Shown piece after piece: positions 23,990 through 36,099 of a stretch of DNA of 64,000 nucleotides (positions are counted from its first letter, which is position 1; the number at the start of each line of letters is the position of its first letter). The stretch spans positions 37,135,139 to 37,199,138 of the forward strand of contig CM056387.1 in the NCBI GenBank assembly GCA_029718625.1, in the 5' to 3' direction. The notes beneath the pieces were generated by a model. The model made no database searches. It saw only the letters and a list, made by a program, of their open reading frames with translations, and had not been told where the DNA came from. The stretch comes from Synaphobranchus kaupii. Its lineage: Eukaryota > Chordata > Actinopteri > Anguilliformes > Synaphobranchidae. Position numbers and translations under genes: made by a program.

Positions 23990-26728
23990 TTCCTCTCCAT
24001 TCAGAGCCAGTGAGACCTAGACCTAAATTGGGCGATTGATTCTGTCAAATATAATAAACATTTTTATTTATTTGTAAAAGTCATGATTCCAAATGTAGAT
24101 TCTATTAGCCTAGGTCAAATACCTGTGCTTATGCTTTCACCAAACGTCTGAGCCTATCACATTTTCAATCACAAGATAGCTAGCCTAGCTATCAAATATA
24201 ATGTAATCCTTTTGGATAACAAAAGATCTACTGTGGGACTGACCTGTGGGAAGGAAAACCAAAATTAGGCTATATGATGTGTCATGTCACTGATTTTCCA
24301 ATTGGAACAGCCATACAAGAAATAGTGGGAAAATGCAGGACTATCGGTAGGCGAAGTGTGTCAAGCCAGTGCTGCTAGGCCTACTTGTAACCATCGTTTG
24401 CTTTGTAATTGCAATATTGTTGCTAATGTTAGCTAGCTAGCTTATTAAGATTTTTAAAGTGCTGAAGATGAAGGAAGTTAGCTTCACAGCTGAAAGATTG
24501 AATTAAATTCTTTGGCAAACGTTGCTAGCTTTAGCTATCAAATCTCTGCCTATTTAACGTTAACCTGATTCTTAGCGTGATATCACTGATATATATATTT
24601 TTTAGCTCTTTTGGAGATATTTATTGTTTTATTATTCACATTTTGCTCTGATTTCCTGTGCCTTCGAACATGCTAAAACACTCTTGCACACATTAACAGC
24701 TTTAATGGCAGTTCGCAAAGAAATGTAAGTCCATACCGCCACCTACTGGACTGGAGTGTGCTAGCCGTGCACGTGCGTTTCAACAATGGTCATCAGTCAG
24801 TCACTCACTCAGTTATGGACAACTGTTCTAGGCCAACCCCCAGGGTTTGGCAAAAAAAAATTATAATAGTCCTTGTAATTTGAAACTTATTTTGGTTCAA
24901 AGCCAATGCCCAAGTGGACACTACTGTTGGTATGCCTCTGCAAAGTAGCTACATCAGCTGAACTACGGTATACATATTCATGTGGAAAAAGGTTAATTAC
25001 AAAGTGAATTATAAAGAGGGTTATAACATTATATGGACAACATGGCCCTGAAGTTTATTTCTATTTTGAGCATTAGTTATTGGAAAGTAATTTTAGAATT
25101 TTGAAATGAAGATGGGTCTGAGCACTGGAAACATAATGAAAACAAGAAATTGTACAATGAAGCTGATGGCTTTATTAAACAAAATTTCTTACAACTATTC
25201 ATCGCAAAGGAAACATTAAATGGAAACATGATGTAGCCATTGAAAATATAAAAATCTAATAAAATCTTGGCAAATGGACAAGAAATTGTGTGAACTTAGG
25301 CCTACTGTATTCGAACAACCAAACAATTTCAGTTGAAATCACAACATTGGTCTGCAACATCTGTTAATGCTGTGACAGAACCCAGTAGCTCTGAACTGCA
25401 AAGGACAAATGGCCAGGCAGGATTTAGTCATCTGTAGAATATAACGGAAAGTTCCCTGTTGGTTAACCTAATCCCCTTCTCCCAACTGTCAATAGTTCCC
25501 AACTGCCAGGAGCATATCCACGTCTGGAAAGCATATCATATTGGACACATACTATTTGAATAGTAGTCCCCAATCTAAAAACCAATACAGACTTGTATTT
25601 AAAAGAGAAGAGAGGGATTTTATTCACCACATAAACATCACCTTCAACATTTCCATGCATTTCTGCAATTTTATAACATGACTACTGTTATATAACATCA
25701 CAATGATGAAGTTGCATCACAATTTGTTCCTGGAGGTCCACAGTCTAGTACATTTAGTTTTCAGTCAAGTATTTAAACATTCCAGTGTCTAACTAGCTGC
25801 TTTCAATCAATCATAATTATAAGTACTCCTTTGGCAACATGACAACAGTGTGAAGCGAATACTTCTGAACGTGTGTGACAGCGACTGTTATTATATTCAA
25901 TAACTACTTCATGCCCCTTGTCCTAATTTCAAACAGAATAAGTAAATGTGACAGCAATAGGTTATTATCCCACAATGTGAAGCCTGTGCCACTCAACCTC
26001 AGCTCTCAAACACCCAAAAACCTTGCCTTGATTAACGCTGTGGGGTTAGCAGGCAGTTGTAGTGTGGAGATGTATTTGTTTTCTCCCCCTTCATTAATGT
26101 GATTTCTGTCCCTTCCTGACAGTGTTTCTGAGCATGTTCATTTCTGAATGTGAGCCAGCCTCATATCGTTAAGTCACAGAGGGCTGATTTGCAGGCCTTG
26201 CAGGGATGACCGTCTCAGCTTCAACTCTATAGTTCTTCTTTCTTTAGAGAGCAGGCTAATCTGGACTCATCAGTGACCTTTTTAGGATACCTCATGTAAT
26301 GGACAGAAGTCGTTTCCAAACCCTAACCCGCTGCAAGACCATCTCCCTTCAGAGAAAACCAGTTCAGTTGGCTAGACCAAGAATTTATAAGTTGGGTTTG
26401 CAATGATCATGTGATTGAAATGTGTACAATCCCACAATTTCCCTTGGTTCAATTTTCAGTTCACGTTAATTTATTTTTCCAAATTATTTAAAATGTTATG
26501 CTCCAATTAGAAATATTTAAACTTTAATAGAAAAATTATATTTCTGCTGATCTCTCAGGGATCCACTCCTGATGCCTACAAGAATATGCAATAGGAAGTA
26601 GGCTTACTGCAAAATAAATGAGGTTTTAACTATATTTGTTCAGTATGGGGATTTGCCTGTGCTTCTGTTCAAAACAGAGTGGGTACAGCTATGTTTTCAA
26701 AGCTTGCTTTTTGAACGCGTGGAATACA
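23990..26728. other. Intergenic, no gene seen
   Basis: AT-rich unique sequence; GTTAGCTAGCTAGCTTA at 24428-24444 is a small palindromic tract. A CTCF core match is listed separately. Confidence 0.5.
24736..24749 (-). promoter_or_regulatory. CTCF core consensus match
   Basis: CCGCCACCTACTGG fits the reverse form SYGCCMYCTRNTGG at every position. Occupancy cannot be judged from sequence. Confidence 0.4.
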
Positions 26729-26774
26729 GCAGGGCGTAACATAGATCACTTTGATGATCTATGTTACGTCCTGC
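26729..26774. repeat. Short near-perfect hairpin
   Basis: GCAGGGCGTAACATAGATCA pairs with TGATCTATGTTACGTCCTGC across a six-base gap, with one mismatch in 20. It is isolated in unique sequence. Confidence 0.85.
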
Positions 26775-26899
26775 TTCAAATAAACTGTAAAAAGACACCC
26801 CTTATAACACTGGGTCTATGGTGTGTGAAACAGCACAGCTGTTAACCAGCCCTCATGCCCTGTCCACTTCTTACAGACACACACACAAGCACACACCTC

Positions 26900-27100
26900 T
26901 CCTCGTCTGCATTGAGTGGCGGCAGGCACGTTTTCCGCTAATGATTTTGGAGGATACTCACCGTGACAGCTCAGGTTACTGTCGCGGCTAATGAATGCGG
27001 GAGTGGGCCTCAGGAAGTCCGCCGCACTCACACGGAGGCTGTTAAGGCTGGCCATGCTCAACAGAGGAGGGGGGTAGGGGCCCACTAACAAATCAAACAG
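26900..27100. other. GC-rich block with an exon-like minus-strand frame
   Basis: On the minus strand a Met (MASLNSLRVSAADFLRPTPA...) frame runs to a consensus-like donor CACG followed by GTGAGTA at about 26956-26962. No known protein is recognised and there is no matching downstream exon. A conserved non-coding element is equally possible. Confidence 0.2.
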
Positions 27101-27190
27101 ACCTCATGCTGATGCTGTGGCCACACACTGGGGCTAGCTGCTCCAATCCCCTCATTCAGATGTCAACAATAAAGCTCAGAGAAGCCATTT

Positions 27191-27208
27191 TAATAATAAT
27201 AATAATAA
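27191..27208. repeat. (TAA)n microsatellite
   Basis: Six TAA units. Confidence 0.85.
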
Positions 27209-30200
27209 CGTTTACATGCAAGCAACATTTTTAAAAACACATTCTAATTAATCTGGCAAGGGATTACTTCACCATGGAATGACACAAAGTTATGAAAGAT
27301 GTTTACCAGATTGGATTTACACATGCTTTGAAGAATTAGAGTATCTGACAAACGACAATAAGAACAAGAACCAAGCCACAATTTAAACTCTACACTGATA
27401 GTAAATTACAGACATCACCCCCATTGAAACACCAGGACACATAAGAAAAATAGAATTAATTATTTTGCCCTTTGTGATCAGACTGTTACAAAACTGCAGT
27501 AGAAAGAACTTGACTTGAGGTCTTCACTGTGTGGAATTTGTCGTTTCCATTTAAGCCGATTTGGGTGAAGAAGCTGCTTAGCGTCATGGAACAGTGGAAT
27601 GTTTTGCCCTGATAGGCCTCAAAATATCCCAACAGATGCAATAAATCTACATTTAAGCTACAGTATTAACTGAGACACCTTCAACATGCTATTCTACCAT
27701 AAAAATCCTTTCTACCGCCAAAATAAAATCAAGAGTAAAATGAAGAATGTGTTGTATATCATACATTTGCTTCCAAAATCAGTGTGGAAAAGTGGAATAT
27801 TTTACCCTGATACACTTCCAAATGTCCAAGATGCATTAAACTATTTAACATCGGTTCTCTAGCAGGTACATATGAACATGTAAACTTTTTATATCAAACT
27901 AAAATAATTTAGGAACAAATGTTTGTTCGATGAGTTGACAACAAACCATGCGATATTTGCAAACCAAACTATTATCAGCACTTTCTGAAAAAATCCTGGG
28001 AGAAAATATAGGCTGCCCAATATAGAACCTATTCCACAGCATTAAACTATTCGCATATCAATGCAAAATCAAGGAGCAGATATGGATCATGGTAATCCAT
28101 AGTCAGTCTAACAATAAAAGCTAATTAACTTGTCTCTATGCATCTATAAATGTGCTTGTGCTTGATTATAAAACGGAGCTAGTGGAGGAATGGAAGGAAA
28201 TGGAGAAGACTAATTCTCCTTTTGAAAGGTCACAGCCTTTCAGTGAAAGGTGGAGTGCTGAGTGCTTTTATGGCACATGCGGGCTTATTGTAAGAGGCTG
28301 CTGAAGATAAGATGATAATGCTTTACTTGAAAGATGTGGAGGGGTGGTGGAAAAAATAAAAGTTTGATCCGAGCAACACGAGTGGAAGCTTTTAACAGCC
28401 AATCAGAAAAGGCTGAGAAGATGAGGCGGTTTATGGGCCGTTTATATCCTAAATCGTGAGCAGGAGTCTGGGGACATATGAGGCAGTGGATCACACATTA
28501 CTGGGACTGTTAGTACAGGTATATAACCCCAGTACCGATGCAGGAGACAGAACTGCATTTACCAAGCTGGCCAAACGGCAACATAAAACAATGGTCTTGT
28601 CATGAATAATAGTGGTTAAGAAAATTCTTCAAGTTTTTAAAAAGATTTTTTTTTATCAGTTCTATAAGGTGAAAGCAAACGCTAGTTCACCACAAACGTC
28701 AGGGTTCAAGGTGAACATTAGATCATCAATTTGGGGCACATACTACAAAATCTTGAGAAGGAATTGTTCAGAGACTGCAACAATCCCATTGCAGCAGTGA
28801 CGGCTTCAAGAAACATAACTGGTGGAGCAACCTTGTGCAATCAGTCACTAACTTATATGAACCAATCAGGAGCATGTGCTCTCCAGGGTAAATGCTACAA
28901 CCGGTTCACATTAGCGAGACACTGATAGCTCCAAGCCTTGCATACCCATCACAACAAATTAATGCATTCTTGCCATCTAATTGTAAAATGAAGAGTCTAG
29001 TTTACCTTGAGGGGAGCCACTCACTGAGTGAGGCACATTGGCCGGCCTGTTTTCAAGAAAAAGGAAAGGTCATAGGCAAACTTTGACCCAAGGACCACTT
29101 TTCAGTACTCCCGAGTTTGGATTTGAGGCTCAGTAGTTCCAACCTGCGTGAATCTTTAATGATCAATTAAATCAAACTTCACAGAAACCAAAATAAATTG
29201 CTAATGCCAAATGCCTCCCTCCATACAGATATATCATTTGAGTGAAACTAATGCTGTGCCATTTGATACCCAACAATTCTCCAGTTTCGGTCACAGATGG
29301 GTTACGTAGCTAGTTAGCTTCCGAGCAAGAAGGCTGGCCAAGTCTCATTGAGAGGATCACATTGCTGCTCTGTTTCTGATTGATTTCAGAGCTCTCATCC
29401 TTGTCCTTAAAGGTGCAATTAAAATGACATATTAAAAAGGCTTAAGCTCATTATATACTGAACATGCAGAAAGCTGTAGGCATGTTGTTATAAGATGGTC
29501 TTTTCAGTGTATAGGCAAAGATATTTGCATTTTACGAAATGTTCAGTAATAACATTAACTTAAAAACAATGGACTACATGCTTTGTGACAGCACACACCA
29601 GTGACATTTTTATTCACATTATTAATTTTATTTATTATATGCACTCTGACAGTTCATGTATTAGTAGTAACTTATTAGGCCTACACATTTTAGCAACAAA
29701 CTGGTATTAATAATATAGACTTTTGTGATACCATTTAAAAATTAATGTGTGTCAATTATAATAAGGGTATTTTTATAAGAATACTTATTAAAACTGAGTT
29801 TTTTTTCAAATTATGTCCTCCTAAAATAGTTGTGTATCTCCAAAAACAGCAAATAAGGTTATACAGGAGGCTGCACCCTTGGGCCAATTCATTGCTTTTA
29901 TCTCACAGGTTGCTTCTTCAATTCAGCTCTTCAATAGCTTTCAGGTAATTGCATAGCAGGGTTTAGTTTTACAAGAGGTTCAGGGTAAAGGCTGTGCCCC
30001 GACAGCGCCTTTTTGATAGTGAAACCGGCAGGCTTCAGGCAGTGTGTTTGCTCCTGGCCCAGGCTGTTGCACAACGGAGCCCAGATGCAACTCCTCACAG
30101 TTAATATGCCTCGGTAGGGCAAAAAGAGGCATGAATATTCATATTCTTCCAAGAGCGTGGTCTCACAGCAGGGCCGTAGATTCTATACTCTCATTAGATA

Positions 30201-30570
30201 GCCAACAACTACATTCCTTCTGTCTTTTTTGCTTCTTGGCTACAGGTGATTCTAGTTGGATGTGGGCTACAATACAGTACAGAATGTTCACGGCCACAAA
30301 TTGACAATATAGTTTTCGGTCATAGCCTAAATGGCAGGGAGGCAGAAGTTCAGGCCTTTCCATGTTAAGAACACAAAAATGAGAACCTGGTGAATCTAAA
30401 GTATCTGCGCCACATCTTCCCGAACCTGCTCCATCAAACTTTTTTAGAACACACCTATGGTCATCTTCAGTTCTCTCTTGACCAGGTTATTTAACTAAAT
30501 TTAAATTTTAAAATACAATTAAAGGTAACCACCACTTTTCCAACCTTTTTGGCCATTTCCCAGATTAGTG
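27209..30570. other. Intergenic; candidate regulatory segments
   Basis: No gene. Two diverged copies of a GGAATRTTTTRCCCTGATA segment occur at about 27596 and 27798. The stretch 28245-28520 and the stretch 30000-30160 have the unique, balanced composition of conserved non-coding DNA. The latter carries the palindromic POU-like site ATGAATATTCAT (30131-30142). Confidence 0.35.
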
Positions 30571-30584
30571 CTGCCACCTAGTGG
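30571..30584 (-). promoter_or_regulatory. CTCF core consensus match
   Basis: CTGCCACCTAGTGG matches the reverse CTCF core fully. It is in unique sequence about 5.8 kb 3' of the rap1a stop. Confidence 0.45.
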
Positions 30585-30691
30585 CCAACAGCAGCTAGCA
30601 TACATTAAACAAGCACATCTCATTTGAAGAAGTTGGCCGTGCAAGCCATCTGCTGTGGGACATGGTTATACTTTCAGCCAATGTAGCAGCA

Positions 30692-30728
30692 AATATATAT
30701 ATATATATATATAAATATATATATATTT
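30692..30728. repeat. (AT)n microsatellite
   Basis: About 18 AT units, interrupted once by AAAT. Confidence 0.9.
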
Positions 30729-31028
30729 ATTGTATTTTTTTAATGTTTTTATGGCCAGTATTAGTCTACACAGTAATTCAGCTGTTATTTCCAACCAGAC
30801 TCAATGCAGCTGTCAACAGACAAGACAAGGCAAATACAGTACTGGAACACTGCACTGGAATACTTAAATAACTAGAGCCCTCTGCAGTCTTGCCCTTTGG
30901 GACAGCCTCACAAACTTTTCAGACTAGTACAGACTAGTACAATCCACTGTGTCCAGTGTGACATGTTCAAAAGAGCATCCCGTTCATGGAATGCACCAAG
31001 CAATGTAATATGTTCATTCATAACACAA

Positions 31029-31197
31029 TATAAAACAATAAACTTGCAACACTGTGTCGCTTGCTGTGCTGGGCCATGACTTACTTTTCAGACATCAGAG
31101 TCTGACGAAGGACTGATGTCTGAAACGCAAGTCATTATTTCATTAATAAAGTTGACAGCACAGCAAGAGACAGTGTTGCAGAGTTTATCGTTTTATA
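31029..31197. mobile_element. 169-bp inverted-repeat element with inner hairpin
   Basis: Terminal repeats of about 42 bp (TATAAAACAATAAACTTGCA... and TATAAAACGATAAACTCTGC... after reversal) pair closely. A second hairpin, CAGACATCAG...CTGATGTCTG, lies at 31089-31122. No frame is present. The TA at the ends could be the target duplication, as in Tc1/mariner MITEs. Confidence 0.7.
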
Positions 31198-31349
31198 CTT
31201 GGCTTTCGCGTGTCTCCAGCACCTGTGGTCTAGTCACGTGTGCAAACTTATTCTTACACGTTGCATAATTTATACCACAGTAAAATGGAAATATGATAAA
31301 AACCGTATTTCATAAATTCCTGAAAACAAAAACTGTATTGACTATGTAA

Positions 31350-31428
31350 ATTCATAAATTAGTTTCAGCAGCAGCCCAATACTGCACTCAGGTGCAGTAT
31401 TGGCTGCTGCTGAAACTAATTTATGAAT
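31350..31428. repeat. Long near-perfect palindrome (38-bp arms, 4-base loop)
   Basis: The left arm 31350-31387 starts ATTCATAAATTAGTTTCAGC. The right arm 31392-31428 is its exact complement except for one extra C on the left. The loop is TCAG. A separate 12-base palindrome, GCAGTGCACTGC, abuts it at 31429-31440. It could be a very young inverted duplication, a MITE core or a small-RNA precursor. Confidence 0.9.
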
Positions 31429-31685
31429 GCAGTGCACTGCGAGTGTGAAATCAGTCTGTACAAGTTCTTCAAATCTGAAGCACTCACTGCAATTGGGAAA
31501 GCGGGTCATCTGTATGAATGCCCAATCAAAACAGGGATAGCATGTTAGGCAGTTGTGGCCATACGGAGGAGCCGGGCTCTATTCTGCATTTCAACATTTT
31601 CTCATACGAGGCAACATCAGTCCAATGGCTGGTACAAACCAGTGACAATACAATAGGAATAGAACAGTTGTACCATCACGTTACA

Positions 31686-31880
31686 CATAGAAAGGGGAGC
31701 TCTACCAATCACAAAATAGGTTGGTAACAACCAATAAGAACAACGCAGATGGTGACTGGTGAATATGCGTCCAAGGCAACCTATGAGTATGAGTAGTATT
31801 AACCAATCACTGTCAATGTTGTTCTTTTGGTTGTTACCAAAGTATTCCATGATTGGTGGGGCTCCCCTTTATTTTCTATG
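31686..31880. mobile_element. Palindromic MITE-like element, about 60-bp arms
   Basis: The left arm CATAGAAAGGGGAGCTCTAC ... GGTTGGTAACAACCAATAAG is mirrored by the right arm ending ACCAATCATG...TTTTCTATG in reversed order. Arms differ by small insertions. The centre contains AGTATGAGTAGTATT. A related solo arm lies at 44300-44362 in rap1a intron 4. Confidence 0.75.
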
Positions 31881-31889
31881 AGTAGTGAC

Positions 31890-32825
31890 CTTAGAACGGT
31901 CTTATCCCAATGTTATGATCCCTAATACGAACACATAAGTAGGCCTGTCCTCCTTAAAGAACAGGTGTAGAAACAAAATACAATGACCAAAAAAATAATG
32001 AAAATGTACTAAAATTTAATAATTCATAAAAGCTGGAAAATCATTTTTGTGACAGGAAAACACAAGAAGCAATATTAGAGTTGGTTTAGTATAATATATT
32101 TCAGCTTCAAGAGACATAGAAATCAATTCTTATTATTTTTCCCCATTTCTTCTCTATAAAAGACATTTTTTTGAAAGCATTATTATGCAAAAAAACAAAA
32201 CAAAAAAAAAATCAGAATTAGAATATATTATGGGAAATATGAAAGCCCTGTGACTTTAAATATAAAAACAAAGTCACATAGGAAAGATGTTACTTGCTGG
32301 AGGAGAACTCCTTAGATGTAGGGAAAACAAAAATATATATGGACTTTGATCTATTACTGCAACACAATTAGTGCAGTGAAGAGGGTATGTGGATTATAAA
32401 AAGGCCAATATCTTGATTTCACTTGCAACACCTACAATTAATCTGAAATACGTCCATGCGGCTTTGAGGGAAAGGTATTTATAATCATACAACTAACTTA
32501 AATTTTCCTGTCTTTGAATAAGCTATCACAAAGATGGAAATACTGTAGTCTCTGTTTTCCTTTTTGAAATTTACATTTCCCAAAAACGGTGGAAAGCTGG
32601 GGGACTGAAAAAGAGGAGCCACTGCAGAGTTCACAGTCGGTTTCCATCGTCAGACAAAAGACAAACGATAATCCAAATTATTCTTCAGGTCAACTTTATG
32701 ATATAAAAGCAGAGGAGGAGTCTGTCAGATATGTTGAATCTTCTCTTTTCTTCCTTCGTTGTGGCGGAGTGAATCGTCGTCGGTTATGCTTTTCTTAACG
32801 CTTGTGTTTACTGTTTGGAGGAGGT
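31890..32825. other. AT-rich intergenic, no gene seen
   Basis: Runs of A and T are frequent. No exon or repeat family is recognised. A distal rap1a 3' UTR reaching this far cannot be excluded but is not supported. Confidence 0.4.
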
Positions 32826-32851
32826 GGGGGGGGGGGGGGGGGGGGGGGGGG
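32826..32851. repeat. Poly-G tract, 26 bases
   Basis: Twenty-six consecutive G. A run of this length is prone to length error in assembly. Confidence 0.9.
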
Positions 32852-33000
32852 TTGGAATGCTGGCACGTTCCGATTGGGCAACAGTTCTTCATCACAGCAT
32901 TCTGTAGTGTGAGAGAGCAGGGAATGAGATGAGGGGAGAGAAAGAGAGATTAGAAAGAAGTTATATGGGAGAACCGGTCCATCTCAAGAACATCTGGAAT

Positions 33001-33480
33001 CTTAAAGGCATACTATGCAGGGTTTTACCTTGAAAGTATTATCAAATAATGCTCAGTCACATTTATGAGGCACTGACAATCTCTGTCTTTGCGCACATTT
33101 GCCGAATCAGTGCTCCTCTATATGTATTTCTTCTTCTAAGATGTGTTCGGGACGTTTCTGGGCGTGACGCTCTTTTCTGTGTGGGGAGGGGTGGGTGTGG
33201 CTACAGAGCCTGTGGGGTGGGATCAGGTTTCAGCGGAGCATTTATAGCTAGCTAGCTACTGCAACAGCAGAGGTGAAGAAGCACAAGTACCGCAAAACGA
33301 CAAGCTGACAGGCCTCATTCAAAAACCAGAGTCAACCTTGGAATGGCTTTTCCAAAATGGCAATAGCTAAAGTTCACCAAGGGGATGGAAAGCGACGTGG
33401 AGTTGGCGTGTTTTCTGTTGGACCTGTAAGTAACGTTACCTCTAGCTATATTCAGGTAGCAACATTAGGTAGCTAGATGG
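33001..33480. mobile_element. Probable transposon remnant
   Basis: TTAAAGGCATACTATGCAGG opens a block with AGCTAGCTAGCTAC and GTAAGTAACGTTACC that resembles, from memory, a common fish DNA-transposon 5' region. No opposite terminus is present. Confidence 0.35.
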
Positions 33481-33799
33481 CTGAAGTCGGGTACCTTTTC
33501 TGGGTGGGGTTGAGGACATTTTTATTTTTTTTTCCCCACAGTGACTACTAGACTACTGTTATACTTAACAAGCTGGGAGTTTACTACAAACTGCTTGACT
33601 GGACGCCTAGTTTCTGCCGGGAGTTACAGATGTTTGTGAGGACTGAAATGATCATAGTCTAACTATACTTACTAGCACTACTTGCACAGTTAGTGTCACA
33701 ATAAAATCACATTTCCACCTGATGAGTTTTATTTTGATAGTTTTTATTTGCTTTGTTATTCACCGTTTGTTATAATAGCTAGACATTGTAACTCATAGT

Positions 33800-34560
33800 T
33801 TCTTAAAGGGATAGTTTGGAATTTTGGACATAATGTCTCAATTACGACTTACCCATGATGTAGCTGATTGATGGAAACCATTTTCAGCTAATTCTATGCT
33901 GTCCCTTCTTTTGGACATACACACGTTGCTAATGCTAGCGCAACTCTAAGGTAACCGGTAGCATCCACGACCAAATGCACTTAAACACTCCACAGTGCAC
34001 CCAAAGCAAATAAAATACGAGGTCTGACATGGCATATCCGGTCTGTAATGAATAATCGCTTCAAGTTCACTTCTGATTGACACCACACTAAATGGTTGCG
34101 CGTCTGATTGCTTGAAATGTAAAATTCCATATTAAGTGTACGTCACTTCTGAAGCGAAATCCCAAACAAACAGAGCCAGCTCCAGCTCAGAGCCAATTAT
34201 GTTATGTTTTAAAAAATAGTGTTCAAGCATCCAGAATTATAACCACGTTAATAACGTTTGTAAGAAACCAAACCGTTTGTAAATCCGTCAAGATTTCAGC
34301 GAGATAAGAGTATTAGCGTATTAGTATCACCCACCCCTTGTCGGTGATTGGTTGGAATACTGTTTATTTTGGTTTTGAGTGGTTGGTAGTACCATTTGTT
34401 TTTGTGTATGATCTCGGAGCATAGGCTGCCTACAGAGACGCGGTTTTTTGACGGCCTGCTTATGGGGCGGGCAGCTAGCGGATCGTGAGGAAAAATCAGA
34501 TGAATGTGATCATTTATGTTTCGACCCAAAATCGCTGATACAACCTTTAATCACAGTAAA
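33800..34560. mobile_element. Probable dispersed repeat
   Basis: TTAAAGGGATAGTTTGGAAT starting a block with GACTTACCCATGATGTAGCT and CTAATGCTAGCGCAACTCTA is a sequence I associate with repeats dispersed in fish genomes. It may end near ACAACCTTTAATCACAG. Class unknown. Confidence 0.4.
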
Positions 34561-35116
34561 CATGGTCTCCAAATGACCAACACCAAATACTACTGTTGTG
34601 GGCAGTGTAAAAAATATTTTCTTTATGCATAGCTATCAAATAATGATCATTTGAATATTATTCAAGGCTTCATTTTACTGCCATTGTAAAAATAAATAGT
34701 TTCACTATATCAAAGTATACAACTGAATTTGACCTTTAATTTAAAAAAATAGCTTGTTCAAAAATACTTAAGGCTAGACAAGCTGATTGCATATTTAGAC
34801 AACTGAAATTTACTAGGGGCTTTTGGGTGCATTTCAAAATTCTGGGCGATATTTAGTAGCTCCATGACTCAGCTATACAATTAGGCAAACAAGCTGTACA
34901 GTTGAATTACACTTAGAGAAAAGCCAAATTTTCAGAGAAAACTGTTGAATCATACGAGAGCTGATTATAGTTTTTAGATCTTAAAGGCGGGACAGAGAGG
35001 AGGTACACTAGCTTATTGCTTACACCATATCCTTATTGTGTTGCAAATGCGCCCATTTATAATCTTCCAGTTATACCGTGGCAAATATAAGTCACTGCTC
35101 TCGACTATAATCAGTG

Positions 35117-35130
35117 CTGCCCTCTGCTGG
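35117..35130 (-). promoter_or_regulatory. CTCF core consensus match
   Basis: CTGCCCTCTGCTGG matches the reverse CTCF core fully, about 1.2 kb beyond the rap1a stop codon. Confidence 0.45.
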
Positions 35131-35993
35131 GGACTGCAGCCTGGGAGCCCCATTGGTCATACCCCACTCCCCATCTCACAATCTTTTCCTCCCTCTCTCG
35201 CTAACCCTTCGTCCATCCCTCCCTCTAATTCCACTGTTCTCCCTCTCCCTCTCTCTTTGAGGAAGCAGCTTGCTTGCTGTACCTGGGCCCTCTCGTGTTT
35301 CAGGCCAGCTCACAGCAGCAGACTGCAGGTGGAATCAGTCCCATAGCCCCTAATCCCATTAGCTGCAGCCCTACTCTCCACACAAAGGGAAGTAGAACAG
35401 AGGCGTCACTGCCCTGTGTGGCCTCATCAGTCAGCATGATGACGCCCCCCCCCCCCCCCGGGTTTGAGTGGGGGGAGGGACTCCCCCACCGTTACTTAGA
35501 CCCCCTGGACCAAGGCATTCAGATATAAACACGGTGTAGCGCTTGAACAGAAAGGATATCCTAATACTTAATTAAATTGTGTACACTCCCGTTACCAATA
35601 TTAAAAAGGTGTAAGACAGATGGGTGGTAATAACAAACGGATGCAAGGAACACACACTAATACTGCCCTTTAAAGGATTACAATTACTATTACAATTACT
35701 GCTATCTATTTAAAGAACTACGGTTAAATTGCTAGTAATGCTAGGGTATAAGACGCACTGCTAAAATAGCTACTAAAGGGTTGCAGCAGACTGCTAATGC
35801 ACCTATTACAGGGATATAGTTAAAAAGCATGGCTAATGGCGCTACTAGAGAGTGCAGTACACACAGATGTTATTAAAATGTGCGCTATAAAATGATTTTT
35901 TAAAAACCTGTCAACGTGCTGGTGTTTTTAAGTGCATGAAATGGAAAGAAGGCTGTACAAGAGCAAAGAGGATGCGGCAACAGTACCGCATTG
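35131..35993. other. Intergenic or distal 3' UTR, no gene seen
   Basis: The stretch contains CT-rich sequence (35185-35260), a C run at 35447-35459, and AT-rich sequence with irregular GCTA-type motifs at 35690-35850. Confidence 0.4.
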
Positions 35994-36007
35994 CCAGCAG
36001 ATGGCGC
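35994..36007 (+). promoter_or_regulatory. CTCF core consensus match
   Basis: CCAGCAGATGGCGC fits CCANNAGRKGGCRS at all positions, 350 bases from the rap1a stop. Its orientation is opposite to that of the match at 35117. Confidence 0.5.
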
Positions 36008-36099
36008 CGTTTCTCTCCGTTGATGCCCAGAATCAAGGAGAAGGCCAAAGCCGAATCAGCCCACATTAATAAATAATTAAACGAAAGAATGATTGCGAA

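Noticed and set aside
1..36000. Exons of neighbouring genes expected near rap1a in vertebrates (for example kcnd3, inka2)
   Set aside because: None of the translated frames matches their protein sequences as I know them, so no neighbour gene is called.
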